Below are positions 1-10,770 of a stretch of DNA of 64,000 bases, in pieces (position 1 is the stretch's first letter; the number at the start of each line of letters is the position of its first letter). Location: assembly GCA_013396525.1 (NCBI GenBank), contig VWYX01000408.1, positions 647,519 to 711,518 on the forward strand, in the 5' to 3' direction. Both the position numbers and the translations under genes were made by a program. The notes beneath the pieces are model-generated. The model was given only the letters and a program-made list of their open reading frames with translations. It searched no databases and was not told the DNA's origin. This DNA comes from Chaetorhynchus papuensis (taxonomy: Eukaryota; Chordata; Aves; Passeriformes; Rhipiduridae).

Positions 1-720
1 TAATGTATATATTACTTTCAAAAGCTGTTTTGTATTAAGTCAAATTTGTTCAGTTTATCCTAAAGCAGAGAGTCTCTGTATTACACTTTGCCAGTCCAGA
101 CCTCCACTGCTATTCATGCATCAAATGACACAAATGTGCACTGCCGCTATGTTAATGGAGACTAGCTCCTTCTGCACTTTCCTTTTAAGGATTGATACAG
201 CATAGAAATTAGCAACAAAGAAAAGAAATTAAATTCTAAGTGTAGAGGGAGAGCAGTAAGCTGAAAAACAGCTTGAATTTGTAAGGAACCCTTCATAAAA
301 TACCTGAATGCATGAAACACAACTTAAAAGATTTACCTAATTATACTAATACAGCCATAAAATGTTTTTAGCTTTTTTCACCCTCATTCATGTCTGGCTC
401 CCCTACTAGGACAGTGGCTTGTATTCTTGTTAAATATGGATTTTCTGGAGTGTAATAGATCTGTGACTACTGTAAGGGATAGAGAAGAGGTTGGCGTAAA
501 ATAAAGAACATTTACTTGTAGTGAATTTTTAAGTGAAAACCCAAATTTAAAAAAAATTCAACCCATCAACTCTTAATGGAAATTAGAAAAAAGCCTGTAA
601 ATAAAGTTCTATTTCATTTATATTTAGCAAAAGTAAGACTAATCTACTTGCAAAACATTTTCATTCTTTTTTTTGTCAGTAAAGCTGAGGGTTTAAACAG
701 TCACACAACACCACAGATTG
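1..720. other. AT-rich non-coding DNA, no gene seen
   Basis: No splice-bounded open frame or known repeat is recognisable here. It probably belongs to an intron of the CEP89 gene whose last exons lie further right, because that gene has long introns. This assignment is inference only. Confidence 0.4.
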
Positions 721-1203
721 GGTAACTGTTGCAGTGGGTTAGTTCTTGCTGGTTTAGCAAGCCGCAACCTTCACAGAGAGTGCAGCAGGGTTGCCTTGGG
801 GAGAGCGGCTGTTCCGCTCTCCCGTAGTCCTTCTGGACAGCCCCGTGTAACTGCTCCAGCTAGCTGTCGGCTCCGCAACACGGTGACGATAAAGGAGGCA
901 GAAGGGTCCCTGCACGGTGACCTCAGGAGAACTTTTATTTTACGTGACGACAAGCCGGTTCCCAGAGGCAGAGAAACCTTGCGGTCAGGGAGCTTGGGGT
1001 CTTATATGGGGATGAGAGAGGCGGAGAGAGCACATGGACAAATGATCTCAGGGTGTAGGGGGGTACATGGGCGGAGTTGGGGTACTGGAACCAATAGGGA
1101 GAACCCGAGGGAGAGGCCAGGACAAGGGGAAAGGGGGGACAATATGGGAAAGGTAGACAATTTAATAAGAAAAGCAGTGGGGAAATACAACACTACAGGT
1201 AAC
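721..1203 (-). mobile_element. Solo LTR with 6-bp target-site duplication
   Basis: A 471-bp element at 727-1197 begins TGTTGCAGTG and ends CACTACA. It is flanked by the perfect 6-bp direct repeat GGTAAC (721-726 and 1198-1203). Read on the minus strand, a TATA-like CATATAAG (complement of 1001-1008) is followed about 65 bp later by AATAAA (complement of 934-939), which gives the orientation. No internal retroviral sequence adjoins it, so it is a solo LTR left by recombination. A 6-bp duplication is typical of class II (alpha/beta-like) endogenous retroviruses. The 166-codon open frame across it is fortuitous. Confidence 0.85.
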
Positions 1204-2219
1204 TGCCCTGTATATTGAGTTTCAGGATAAACCTCTTAGGAGGTATTTGGGTGTTATCTGTCTCCAGTGATAATAGTACTTAAAACACATTCATTCTTCT
1301 GAAAAGATGACACAGTTATTGATAATGTGTTAGGCTATTTCTTATCTTAGAAAAGGTTATTTTGCCTTGGCTTTTAGCCATCTTCTGATATTTCCACAAG
1401 ATAAAAGAAATACAGATTATACATATGAAGTGGAGCATAGAGTTCTCAGGTTATGAGGAGAAAAAAGTTTGTAGCCTACAGCTTTGAGTTACTGACAGAC
1501 TCACACTGTAGGCACTTGTATTTTCAATTTTTCAATTTTACGCATACTTATATTTGCCTTTTGCGAAGTTTGTTGCCTTGTATCTCAGGAACAAGCTCAT
1601 CCAAAACTGTTACAGGTCAAATGCAACCGTGTGCGTCTAAAAACGTTTTTCTGGGGCTTCTTTCACCTCACTGCAAATCTTTCTTGATGGAAGGAAAGAA
1701 GGCAGGCTAGGTGGGCCAGCCATTCTCCACTGGAAACACATGGCACACACTTCCCTCTGAAGTCAGGTCATTTTGTGCCTTGCACATAAAAGTGGATCTG
1801 GTCTTCTGATACAGAATTCTCCCTTTTAATTAATTGTTTTGGAGAAAGTAAATTAACAAAATTCTATGGTTTTTGTTTTTAATTGAGAAATCTCAAATCA
1901 AGGTTTGGCAGATCTGTTACTTAAGACAAAAATCTTAAGCTAAATAACAGATTATTGCTAAAATAAAACTCCAAACTATGTCCATATTTATATACATAGC
2001 ATTATGACATTTTAAACTGTATATGCTGAAGTTATATAGGAAATTAAAAGTAATTATTTTTATAAATACCCATTTTTAGTTTGGGATTTGGATATTACTG
2101 TAAACAAACTCTATAAACTCATTCACTGTGCAAAACATTTTGTAGGCTACCAGTGTAACCACATGAAATGTAGAGAGTGATAGAGCAGCATCAAATAAGT
2201 TGAATACGAAATAAATCAT
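1204..2219. other. Non-coding, presumed intronic DNA
   Basis: AT-rich sequence without supported exons. Nothing recognisable beyond short homopolymer runs. Confidence 0.4.
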
Positions 2220-2682
2220 TGCCGGGGTGAGGGAAGCAGAGACCCCAACTCAATATGAGTGATAAGCAGGCTTCTACTTTATTGGAATCACACACCATCT
2301 TTTATATGAAGTGCAGTACGGCTATTTTTAGACAGTTTCTCTTGTCCCTTGACAAAGCAGTTCTTTGTTCCCCTCTGGCACCAAACCAGGGTCTTTCCGC
2401 ACATACCCAAGGTTAACATACTCTTGCCACATTAACACATTCTTCAGCACGGACTCTGCTCGCACAAGGCCTCTAGCGAGCTATGGCCTGTGTCAGCTAA
2501 CCACTCTCCCACAAATCATTTTTGCGCAGGAACAGTATTTAGTTTGGTATTTTAGTTCTGAAAACATTTTTAGTTTTATTTCTACTGACTTACGCCAGAT
2601 AATTTTTCAGGCAGATTGAATCATGAAAAGTATTAAAGCTTACTTGAAAACTGTTCTTTAGTTGGCCCTCTAGGATTCAACA
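2220..2682 (-). mobile_element. Probable solo LTR, minus orientation
   Basis: On the minus strand the element starts TGTTGAATCC (at 2682) and ends CCCCGGCA (at 2220). A TATA-like CATATAAA (complement of 2302-2309) precedes AATAAA (complement of 2278-2283) by about 20-25 bp, a promoter/polyadenylation layout seen in short-R LTRs. The flanks AATCAT and GTTGTA do not match, so no target-site duplication supports the exact ends. It could be a recombinant or older LTR. Confidence 0.6.
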
Positions 2683-3780
2683 GTTGTAGAGCAGAACAGT
2701 TCATGCAACTTTATTTCCCTTTGACATCAGAAAATATTTGACTCAGACCTGAAGTAGCTCATAAATGGAAGTTGGTTTGGTGTTTTTGAGCAGTGATACA
2801 CAGAACATTTCCAATCTCCATCTGTTTCTAAAAACAGTGACAATGTATTTAACAGGATTTTTTTTAAAACAATAACTAATCTTCAAATACTTGTTTTATT
2901 AACAGTTAATGAGATGGTGGTCAAAAACCCATCTGTAACTTCAGGATCAGGTGATAGTAACCACCATCCTTTTAGTAAAAGGAAAAACACAGTACCATGT
3001 TGCAATTTTGCCAATATTCATATAAGTTATTGTGCTTTAACAAAAATACATACATGGCATACTATATAGAATTTTAACAGTCCGTAGAGGTCACAGTTTG
3101 TGTTCAATTAAATATTTATTAATTGCTAAAACACTACATAACATATTTATGAAGAGGAGTCACAAATTCCATGGCAGATGCACTAAGCCATGTATGAAAC
3201 ATACACTTAGAAGGAAAAAAACCACACACACTGCCTAGGCTCACTTTTTGAATCACTAGTAAATAGACCCCAAGAGGGAGGGAACCAAAGTAAAGAAATC
3301 CAAGCAGCCATACCAGTATACTGAGTGCTTGCTTGCATAGCTTGGAGAAGAGCTCTTGATCCAGCAGACTATGAGCCCTCTTGCTAGCCATTCAAGTAAA
3401 GGGAGGGGCAATGTCCGGGGCGTTTGCAGGCAATTTAAAAAAGGCTCTAGGGAGGGCAAGTGACTCAAAATGCAGCGAACAGGAGTGGGCAAGCAGGGGC
3501 ATGGCATGTCTGTGAGGTCATGGCAGTCTGTGAGGGCATGGAATGGCAGTTTGCTCAGCAGTTAGCATAGGCAGGGTTGCAACCACCCTCCTGGTGGTGG
3601 GTTGTGTCTTTTTTTTTTTCCCTCTCTTTTTTCCCAGCAATGGTTTTCAAATGATGAAAAAGCCATTGCTAGTAAAAGCATACTAACAAACAGAATTCTC
3701 CAAGAAGTATGTAGCTGTCCAGACCTCTGGTTGCAGGGAATTGTCTGAGCCTGGTGGTACTGTCAGAGGATAGTACAAAA
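2683..3780. other. Non-coding DNA leading into a CR1 element
   Basis: No supported exon. The last 200-300 bases may be decayed CR1 5' untranslated sequence, but the first recognisable CR1 coding similarity is near 3790. Confidence 0.35.
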
Positions 3781-3789
3781 GACACCTGC

Positions 3790-4723
3790 ATGCAGTGTGA
3801 GCAGGTGAATGATCTGCTGTGGTGGCAGAGCTTAAGGAAGAAGTAGAAAGGCTAAGGACTATTAGGGAAAGAGAAATAGACCGGTGGGGTTACACCCTTC
3901 CAACCCTTAGAGAAGCCCTGCAGGAATCAGAGGAGCCCCATGCCTCTTACCATCAGGCAGAAGTAGGAGACCTAGTAGATGGGGGAGAATGGAAATGGGC
4001 CCACACTCAGGGCAGTAATAAAATTCCCTCCTGACCCCTATCATCTTCCCAGATGCCCTTACAGAATAGGTACAAGATCCTGGATTGAGAGGGTCAGGCA
4101 GATGACACTGAAGAAAATAATCTGCCCGGAGCAGATTATTTGGGATTTGGCAGATTTGGGAGAGCCTCCCAATTACACTTTGTCTGCCAGACAGATCACA
4201 ACCTCTAGTATTAAAGAAGGGTAGTTGTATTAGGTGACTCCCTTCTGAGAGGAACAGAGGGCCCTGTATGTCAATCAGACCCGCCCCACAGGGAAGTCCA
4301 CTGCCTCCTTGGGGTCTGGGTATGGGATATCACCAGGAGACTCCTTGAGCTGATTCAGTCCTCTGATTATTACCAGCTGCTGGTTGTCCAGGCTGGCAGT
4401 GATGAGGTTGACAAGAAGGGCACCAGGGTAATTAAAAAGGACTACAAGGCTCTGGGTCGATTGGTTGATGGGGCAGAAGCACGATGGTGTTCTGCTCAGT
4501 TCCTTCAGGAGCAGGGATGAATGATGAAAGGAACAGGAAAGCCCACATTATCAATGAATGGCTTAAGGGCTGGTGCCATCAGCAGAATTTGGGGATTTTT
4601 GATCATAAGGCAACTTTGACAGCACCTGGCCTGCTGAAGTCAGATGGGCTCCATCTATCAAACAAGGGCAAAATGATTCTAGCACATGAATTGGTGGGGT
4701 TGATTGAGAGCGCTTTAAACTAG
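3790..4723 (+). pseudogene. CR1 ORF1 remnant (coiled coil + SGNH esterase-like)
   Basis: The frame is broken between about 4034 and 4484 but collinear with CR1 ORF1. The start has a Cys-x-x-Cys (CMQC) near 3791, then a charged helix (EEVERLRTIREREIDRW). The esterase part keeps the GDS nucleophile motif and the distal DGLH Asp/His pair. This ORF1 protein is believed to bind RNA and/or act as a lipid esterase in CR1-type LINEs. The copy here cannot make a full protein. Confidence 0.75.
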
Positions 4724-4789
4724 GTTTGAAGGGGGAAGGGGATTCGACTAGGCTCTCCAGAAACAAGCCCAAGGGCGGTAAGCCAGAGT

Positions 4790-7371
4790 CAGCCCAGCTG
4801 AAGTGCATGTACACAAATGCATGCAGCATGGGTAAGAAACAGGAGGAGCTGGAAGCTGTGGTACAGCAGCAAAGCTGTGCTGTAGTTGCCATCACAGAAA
4901 CGTGGTGGGATGACTCACATAACTGGAGTGCTGCAGTGGATGGCTACAAGCTCTTCAGAAGAGACAGGTGAGGGAGAAGAGGTGGAGGGGTGGCTCTGGA
5001 TATTGGGGAGGCTCTCAACACCATGGAACTTGAGAATACTGACAATAAGGTCGAGTACCTATGGGTAAGAATCATGGGGAAGGCCAACAAGGCCAACATC
5101 CTGGTGGGAGTCTGTTATAGACCACCCAGCCAGGATGAAGAGGTGCATGTGTTATTCTATAAGCAGCTGGAGGATGTTTCAAGATTGCCAGTCCTTGTTC
5201 TGGCAGGTAACTAACCTGCCAGGTATCTGCTGGGAACTCAACACAGCAGAGAAGAGGCAGTCTTGGAGGTTCTTAGTGTGTATGGAGGATGACTTCTTGT
5301 CGCAGCTGGTGAGCGAGCTGAGCAGGGGTGGGGCTCTTTTAGACCTGCTGTTTACAAACAGAGAAGTGCTGGTGGGAGATGTGGTGGTTGGGGGCCACTG
5401 GGGCAGTGACCATGAAATAATAGTTTTCAGTATACAGTGAAACAAGGAGGGGCATCAATGAGACTTCCACACTGGACTTCTGGAGGGCAGACTTCAGCCT
5501 ATTCAAGAGACTGATTTGGAGAGTACTTTGGGAAGCAGCCCTTAAAAACAAAGGAGTCCAGCAAGGATGGACCTACTTCAAGAAAGAAGTCTTGAAGGCA
5601 CAGAAATAGACTGTCCCTATGTGCCAAAAGATGAACCGTCAGGGAAGACGGCCAGCCTGGATGGGCAAGGAGCTTTTCAAGGAACTAAGAGGGAAAAAAA
5701 GGGTGTATCCAAAAAAAAAAGAGAGGCAGGTAACTCAGGAAACGTTTAATGATATTGCTAGGTCATGTAGGAAAAAAATTAGAGGCAAAATCCCAATTAG
5801 AACTTAATCTGGCCACTTCTGTGAAAGATAATAAAAAAATATTTTTATAAATACATTACTGGCAAAAGGAGGGACAAGGAAAACCTCCATACTTTATTGG
5901 ATGCAGGGAGGAAAAGGCAGAGGTACTTAACACCTTTTTTGCCTCTTATTTTCAACACTAACACAGGTCGCTCTCAGGACAACTGGCCTCCTGAGCTGGT
6001 AGATGGGGACAGGGAGCAGAATAGCCTCCCTCTAATCTAGGAGGAAGCAGTCAGAGACCTGCTGAGCCATTTAGATGCTCACAAGTCTATGGGACCAGAT
6101 GGATCCATCCTAGGGTGATGAGGGAACTGGCAGATAAGCTTGCGAAGTCGCTCTCCATCATTTATCATCAGTCCTGGCTCACCAGGGAGGGCCCAGATGA
6201 CTGTAAGCTGGCCAATGAATTTCTAAGATGGCCAAAGAATTTGAGGAAGCCTATTCTCAAGAAGGGCTGGAAGGAGGATCCAGGTAACTCCAGGCCTGTC
6301 AGCCTGACCTCAGTGCCCAGCAAGATTATGGAACAGATCATCCTGAGTGCCATCACACAGCACCTACAGGATGACCAGGGAATCAGACCCAACCAGCATG
6401 GATTTAGAAGCGGCAGGACCTGCCTGACCAACCTGATCTCCTTTATGACCAGGTGACCCACATGGTGAATGCAGGGAAGGCTGAGGATATTGGCTACCTG
6501 AACTTCAGCAAAGCCTTTGACACCATCTCCCACAGCACACTGCTGGAAAAGCTGGCAGCCCCCAGCTTGAACAGGTGCATTCTTCGCTAAGAACTGGCTG
6601 GATGGCTGGGCCCAGAGAGTGGTGGTGAATGGTGCTGCATCCCGTTGGCAGCCAGTCACTAGTGGTGTCCCCCAGGGATCAGTGTTGGGGCCGGCCGGTC
6701 CTGTTTAATATCTTCCATGATGAGCTGGATGAGGAGACTGAGTCCACCATAAGCAGATTTACAGATGACACCAAGCTGGGTGCGAGTGTCGATCTGCTGG
6801 AGGTAGGAGGGCTCTGCAGAGGGACCTGGACAGGTTGGATAGACTGGCTGAGTACAACAGTTTGAGATTTAACAATTCCAGGTGCTGAGTCCTGCACTTT
6901 GGCCACAATAACCCCCTGCAGGCTGGGAACAGAGTGGCTGGACAGTGACCAGGCAGAAGGGTACTTGGGGGTACTGGTCGACAGCAGCTGGGCATGAGCC
7001 AGCAGTGTACCCACGTGGCCAAGAAGGCCAATGGCATCCTGGCCTCTATAAGGAATACTGTGGCCAGCAGGACAGGGGAAGTCATTGTTCCCCTGTACTC
7101 GGCACTGGTGAGGCCGCACCTTGAGCATTGTGTCCAGTTCTGGGCTCCTCAGTTTAGGAAGGACGTTGAGATGCTCGAACGCATCCAGAGGATGGCAACA
7201 TGGCTGGTGAAGGGTCTGGAAGACAAGTCCTGTGAGGAGCAGCTGAGGGAGATGGGGTTGTTTAGCCTGGAAAAAAGGAGGTTCAGGGGAGTCCTTATCA
7301 CTCTCTACACCTCCCTGACAGGAGGTTGTAATCAGGTGGGGGGTTGGTCTCTTCTCCCAGGCAATCAGTGA
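4790..7371 (+). pseudogene. CR1 ORF2 remnant (endonuclease + reverse transcriptase)
   Basis: An apurinic-type endonuclease precedes a LINE reverse transcriptase and a C-terminal region ending LEKRRFRGVLITLYTSLTGG. In an intact element this polyprotein nicks target DNA and primes cDNA synthesis. The reading frame changes at least six times and contains stops, for example after LFRRDR (about 4969) and after LVLAGN (about 5214). The RT core motif with FTDDTKLGASVD (about 6755) is retained, but the upstream core aspartate is Asn. Confidence 0.85.
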
Positions 7372-7613
7372 CAGGACAAAAGGACACAGTGTTAAGCTAT
7401 GCCAGGGGAGGTTTAGGCTGGACGTTAGGAAAAAATTCTTCACAGTAAGAGTGATGGGGCATTGGCATGGGCTGCCCAGGGAGGGGTTTAAGAGAAGATT
7501 GGATGTGGCACTCAGTGCCATGATTTAGTTGATAAGGTGGTGTTAGGTTATAGGTTGGACTTCATGATCTCAAAGGTCTTTTCCAACCTAGTTTATTCTG
7601 TGATTCTGTAAAC

Positions 7614-10384
7614 TGAGAAATACTGACTCAGTGCCATGGTCAGCATGATAACCTGAGGCAGTATTTTGGTTGGGGTTCCCTGGGGGTCTCTTTGTACTTT
7701 CATAATTGTAATTACCAAGCAGTTTGATGATCTGTGGCAAGAATTTGAGGAAGCCAATTTTTCTGGTGTTAAAACTACTTCTTTACAGTCAGAATTCTAC
7801 ACTGTTTTCTCTTTTAATATAAGCCTGGACATAATGTTTGTCTCATCAGGGAGTCCTTCGTGCAAAAGGGATGGCTAACACAGGAAAATCTGTCTTTTTT
7901 ATGAAGTATTTTAGTAAAATATCTAGTATAAATTCTGTGAAAACAATCCAAGATTTTGGACTTAGAATTGTGAGCAGTAAATCTCATAACATAATTCGCA
8001 TTCCAGTTCATCATTAGACACCTTTTCCTTTCCTTCACTGCAAGTGTAAATAATCTTTAAATTATGCACACACTGTTGAAAAAATAATTTAGATTACAAG
8101 AAGCTCATTGATTCTGAATCTCTATTTGATAATAATTTTGTTAGTCATGAGGTTTTAGTAAAAACATAAACAACCTTTGTACTGAAGATATCTACTATCT
8201 AGCATCTCCTACTGTAACTGCCCTCATTTTCATGCAAGTTTACTAATTCGGCCTTAATTTTTTTCCTACCATATTGCTACCTATTGCATTTAGAGTACAA
8301 AGTTGTCATTGGTGAAGACACAGCAATAAAGATTTGTTCCTAACACTTCCTGATCACTGAGGAGCTGTGTATTTCAGAACTACGTGTACTCATTGCACAG
8401 CTTCGTGTCTGTGTAACCAGTTGCTCACTTGAAGGAGACAATGTTCCTATTACCAGTGTTCCTTTTCCATGTTCCTATCAACATTAATCTGGACGTAGGA
8501 AAAGGTGGTTTGTGTCTGGAATCAGGAGACCATGGATTGATTTAAGTGTTGCTGCATACATGGCTTTTCTGTTCAGAGTATTCATTTTGCTTTGTTAGAC
8601 TCTAGATTTTTCCAGTATGGGGCCCTAGAAAATTCCAGGAGCATTGCTGGTTTTTAAAATGCAGCCACCTAAGAAACTGCTTCCATTGTTTTGTCAGTCC
8701 TAAAGATGGACTACTTTTTCCCCAGATCTTTAAATTATCGGGACAGGAATTCGCCCCTATTTTTGTCCCAAATTACCAATCGGGAAATACAAGGACCCAG
8801 GTAGTAAAGCATATAATATTGCAACACCTGTTTTCCCTTCATTCTGGGATACATTCAAAATCTTTCACACTTTGTGATGTTAGCTGATGTATATGATGAC
8901 ATAATCTCTAAATTACTCTGGTGTATGTCACTATTTTGTATACTAGGTAGCTTATTTCCCAGAGATAACCATGTTTGCATAGAAAATTGGAAGTATAACC
9001 AAAATTGAAAGGAAATGCATTTGTCTTACTGTTAAGGAAACATTAGATTCTGTTTCACACTCATAAGTTGATCTGTATGCACAGGAGAGAGAAATGTACC
9101 CAAATTTATGCTGGCTTTTGTTTGAAACTGTTTCAGTTTTCTCACACTGCTCCACTCAACTGTGAACTCAGAAGATGACTTGCACACTCTGCCACTCACA
9201 CAAAAGTGCTGCCATAAATCAGGGAAAAGATGAATATCCCTAGGAAGGCTGGTTATGTATCTCAGGCGTTCTGAACCACCTGCTGAATAGAACCTATCTT
9301 TCCATGATTGCAACAAAATCATCTATTTCCAAGATCTCTGTAACAAACCCAGGAGCCACGGTCCTCCTAGGAGACCAGCGACAATGGCAGCATAGTGTCT
9401 ACCCTGCTGTCCTAGGTGACCCAAAAAAAAAATCGTGTTTGCATATTTCCTCTACATCATCTGCAGTCTGTCTTAGTGTCTCTTTACTACCCGGAGCTGG
9501 AAGCAGAACCGGCATGTTTTACCCCGGTGCAGGGAAAGGAGAGGGTGGCTGGGTCCCTTTTAAGAATAGGGAGCAGACGTGGAGCTCTGGTTCTCTCCCG
9601 GCTCTCGAGGGGGTTCGCCTCGGGCAGAGGCCAGAGGCCTGAAGCATCTCAGGCAGAGTCTTTAGAGTCTCTTGAGTCACAACGCAGGGAGCTGCATGTC
9701 GCTGTCCGAAGTTACTTGAGAGCTGCTTTCGCAATAGTTTTGCCGCGGCTGCCTGCCTTTGCCGAGGAGGGATTGGACCACGCCCCACGGGAGAAAAAAA
9801 CGTGGAAGCCAAAACAGGGAGTTTGCAGAGAAACTAGAATCGCCTTATATGTAGAAAAAAATCAAATTAGTTACTAGATACCAAAGTGATAAGTTAGGTT
9901 AAAGCCTCAGATTTAACACAACAAACTAAAAGGTCATGTTTCCTACAGCAAAATTTTGTATAATTACAGTTTCTTATAGGAATGGAATTGTGTTTGTGTG
10001 TGTGTTTGAATTATTGGTGGGGTTTTTTTAGTTTGGTTTTTTTTTTTAGATAACCCTTCAGTTGTATAATAAAAACTAGAGAAATTGGATTTGGTTGCTG
10101 CCATCAACATGTTATTTCTAAAATAAAAGATTGCACATGATGGCAGATCACTAAATTTATGTATTTTTAAATTTATGGGGTTTTTTTGCCAAACCATCTC
10201 TGAGATCTACTTGTATCTCCTTGAGGCAGAAGAAACTGCATTTATCAGGTTTAATAAGAATCTTTGTTAGTAGAGTTTGAGGAAGAAGAGCAGACTAGAA
10301 AATCTCTGCCAGAAGCAGTGGAATTATGAGTAAACATTTAGCATTAGCATATTTTAGTACCTTTTAAAAGTTTGTTAAGTCTTT
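7614..10384. other. Non-coding DNA with a GC-richer patch at 9480-9830
   Basis: Mostly AT-rich with no supported exon. From about 9480 to 9830 the sequence becomes GC- and CpG-rich and contains a 28-bp stretch (9630-9657) repeated exactly at 12188-12215. This could be part of an unrecognised LTR or another dispersed repeat. A 112-codon plus-strand frame and a 97-codon minus-strand frame here lack support. Confidence 0.35.
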
Positions 10385-10770
10385 TGTCCTGGGGTGACAT
10401 TATGATATGAAATATGTATCCCCTCCCGTCTGCTCTGGAGGTCGGTTTTGGTGCCTTTCTGTGCCTTTAAACTGAGCCTGTGAGAGGGAAGAAAAAACTG
10501 AGAGACTTTTGTTTTTAAAAAATTCGTGTTCAAGGACACAGACAGACTGCTCGGTATACTCGGCGGCGGTGGGGGAGTTTTTTTTGCTTTTTTTCCAGCC
10601 TGCTTTCGACTCTTTTCTCCGGAGAGAGTTTTCTTGGGATTTTTTTGATTTTTTTCCTTTTTTTTCTTCTTCTCTTTGGGACTGTTGCACAACATCAGAG
10701 TACACCGGGAGGATTCTCTCCCGCGGCCCCAGTGGGGGCCCACCGACCCCATCCACGTTTTCGGAAGGAC
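10385..10770 (+). mobile_element. Truncated LTR, same family as the LTR at 57.2 kb
   Basis: It starts TGTCCTGGGGTGACATTATG. It is collinear with the reverse complement of 57184-57840: both share GTGCCTTTCTGTGCCTTTAA followed by CTGAGCCTG, then GTTCAAGGACACAGA, then a pyrimidine-rich stretch, then a GGGCCCAC block. The copy stops near 10770, before the polyadenylation part that the 57-kb copy retains, so it appears 3'-truncated. No target-site duplication was found. A short direct repeat CATGTACTCTTA occurs just after it, at about 10769 and 10789. Confidence 0.7.

Larger units (their letters stand above)
3780..7613 (+). mobile_element. Long CR1 non-LTR retrotransposon, decayed
   Basis: Almost the whole coding part of a CR1 LINE is present in order. 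ORF1 begins with a CxxC-type start and a coiled coil (about 3800-3900), followed by an SGNH-esterase-like domain with GDSLLRGT (about 4234) and DGLHLSNKG (about 4645). ORF2 has an endonuclease with ITETWW (about 4895) and a C-terminal SDH (about 5410), then reverse transcriptase (6115-6800) with HGFRSGRTCLTN, NFSKAFDT and FTDDTKL. The 3' end at 7540-7613 has the CR1-type ending with ATTCTGTG repeats. Many stops and frameshifts break it. The catalytic Asp expected in the first RT core motif reads Asn (LNFSKAF). The 280-codon minus-strand frame at 6679-7521 is an antisense shadow. Confidence 0.93.

Noticed and set aside
718..1218. 166-codon plus-strand open frame starting MGNCCSG
   Set aside because: It coincides with a solo LTR whose ends and TSD are clear. 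The frame starts in the flank, and no protein family is recognised.
6679..7521. 280-codon open frame on the minus strand
   Set aside because: It is antisense to the CR1 reverse transcriptase C-terminal region and shows no own domain. Decayed CR1 DNA often leaves such frames.
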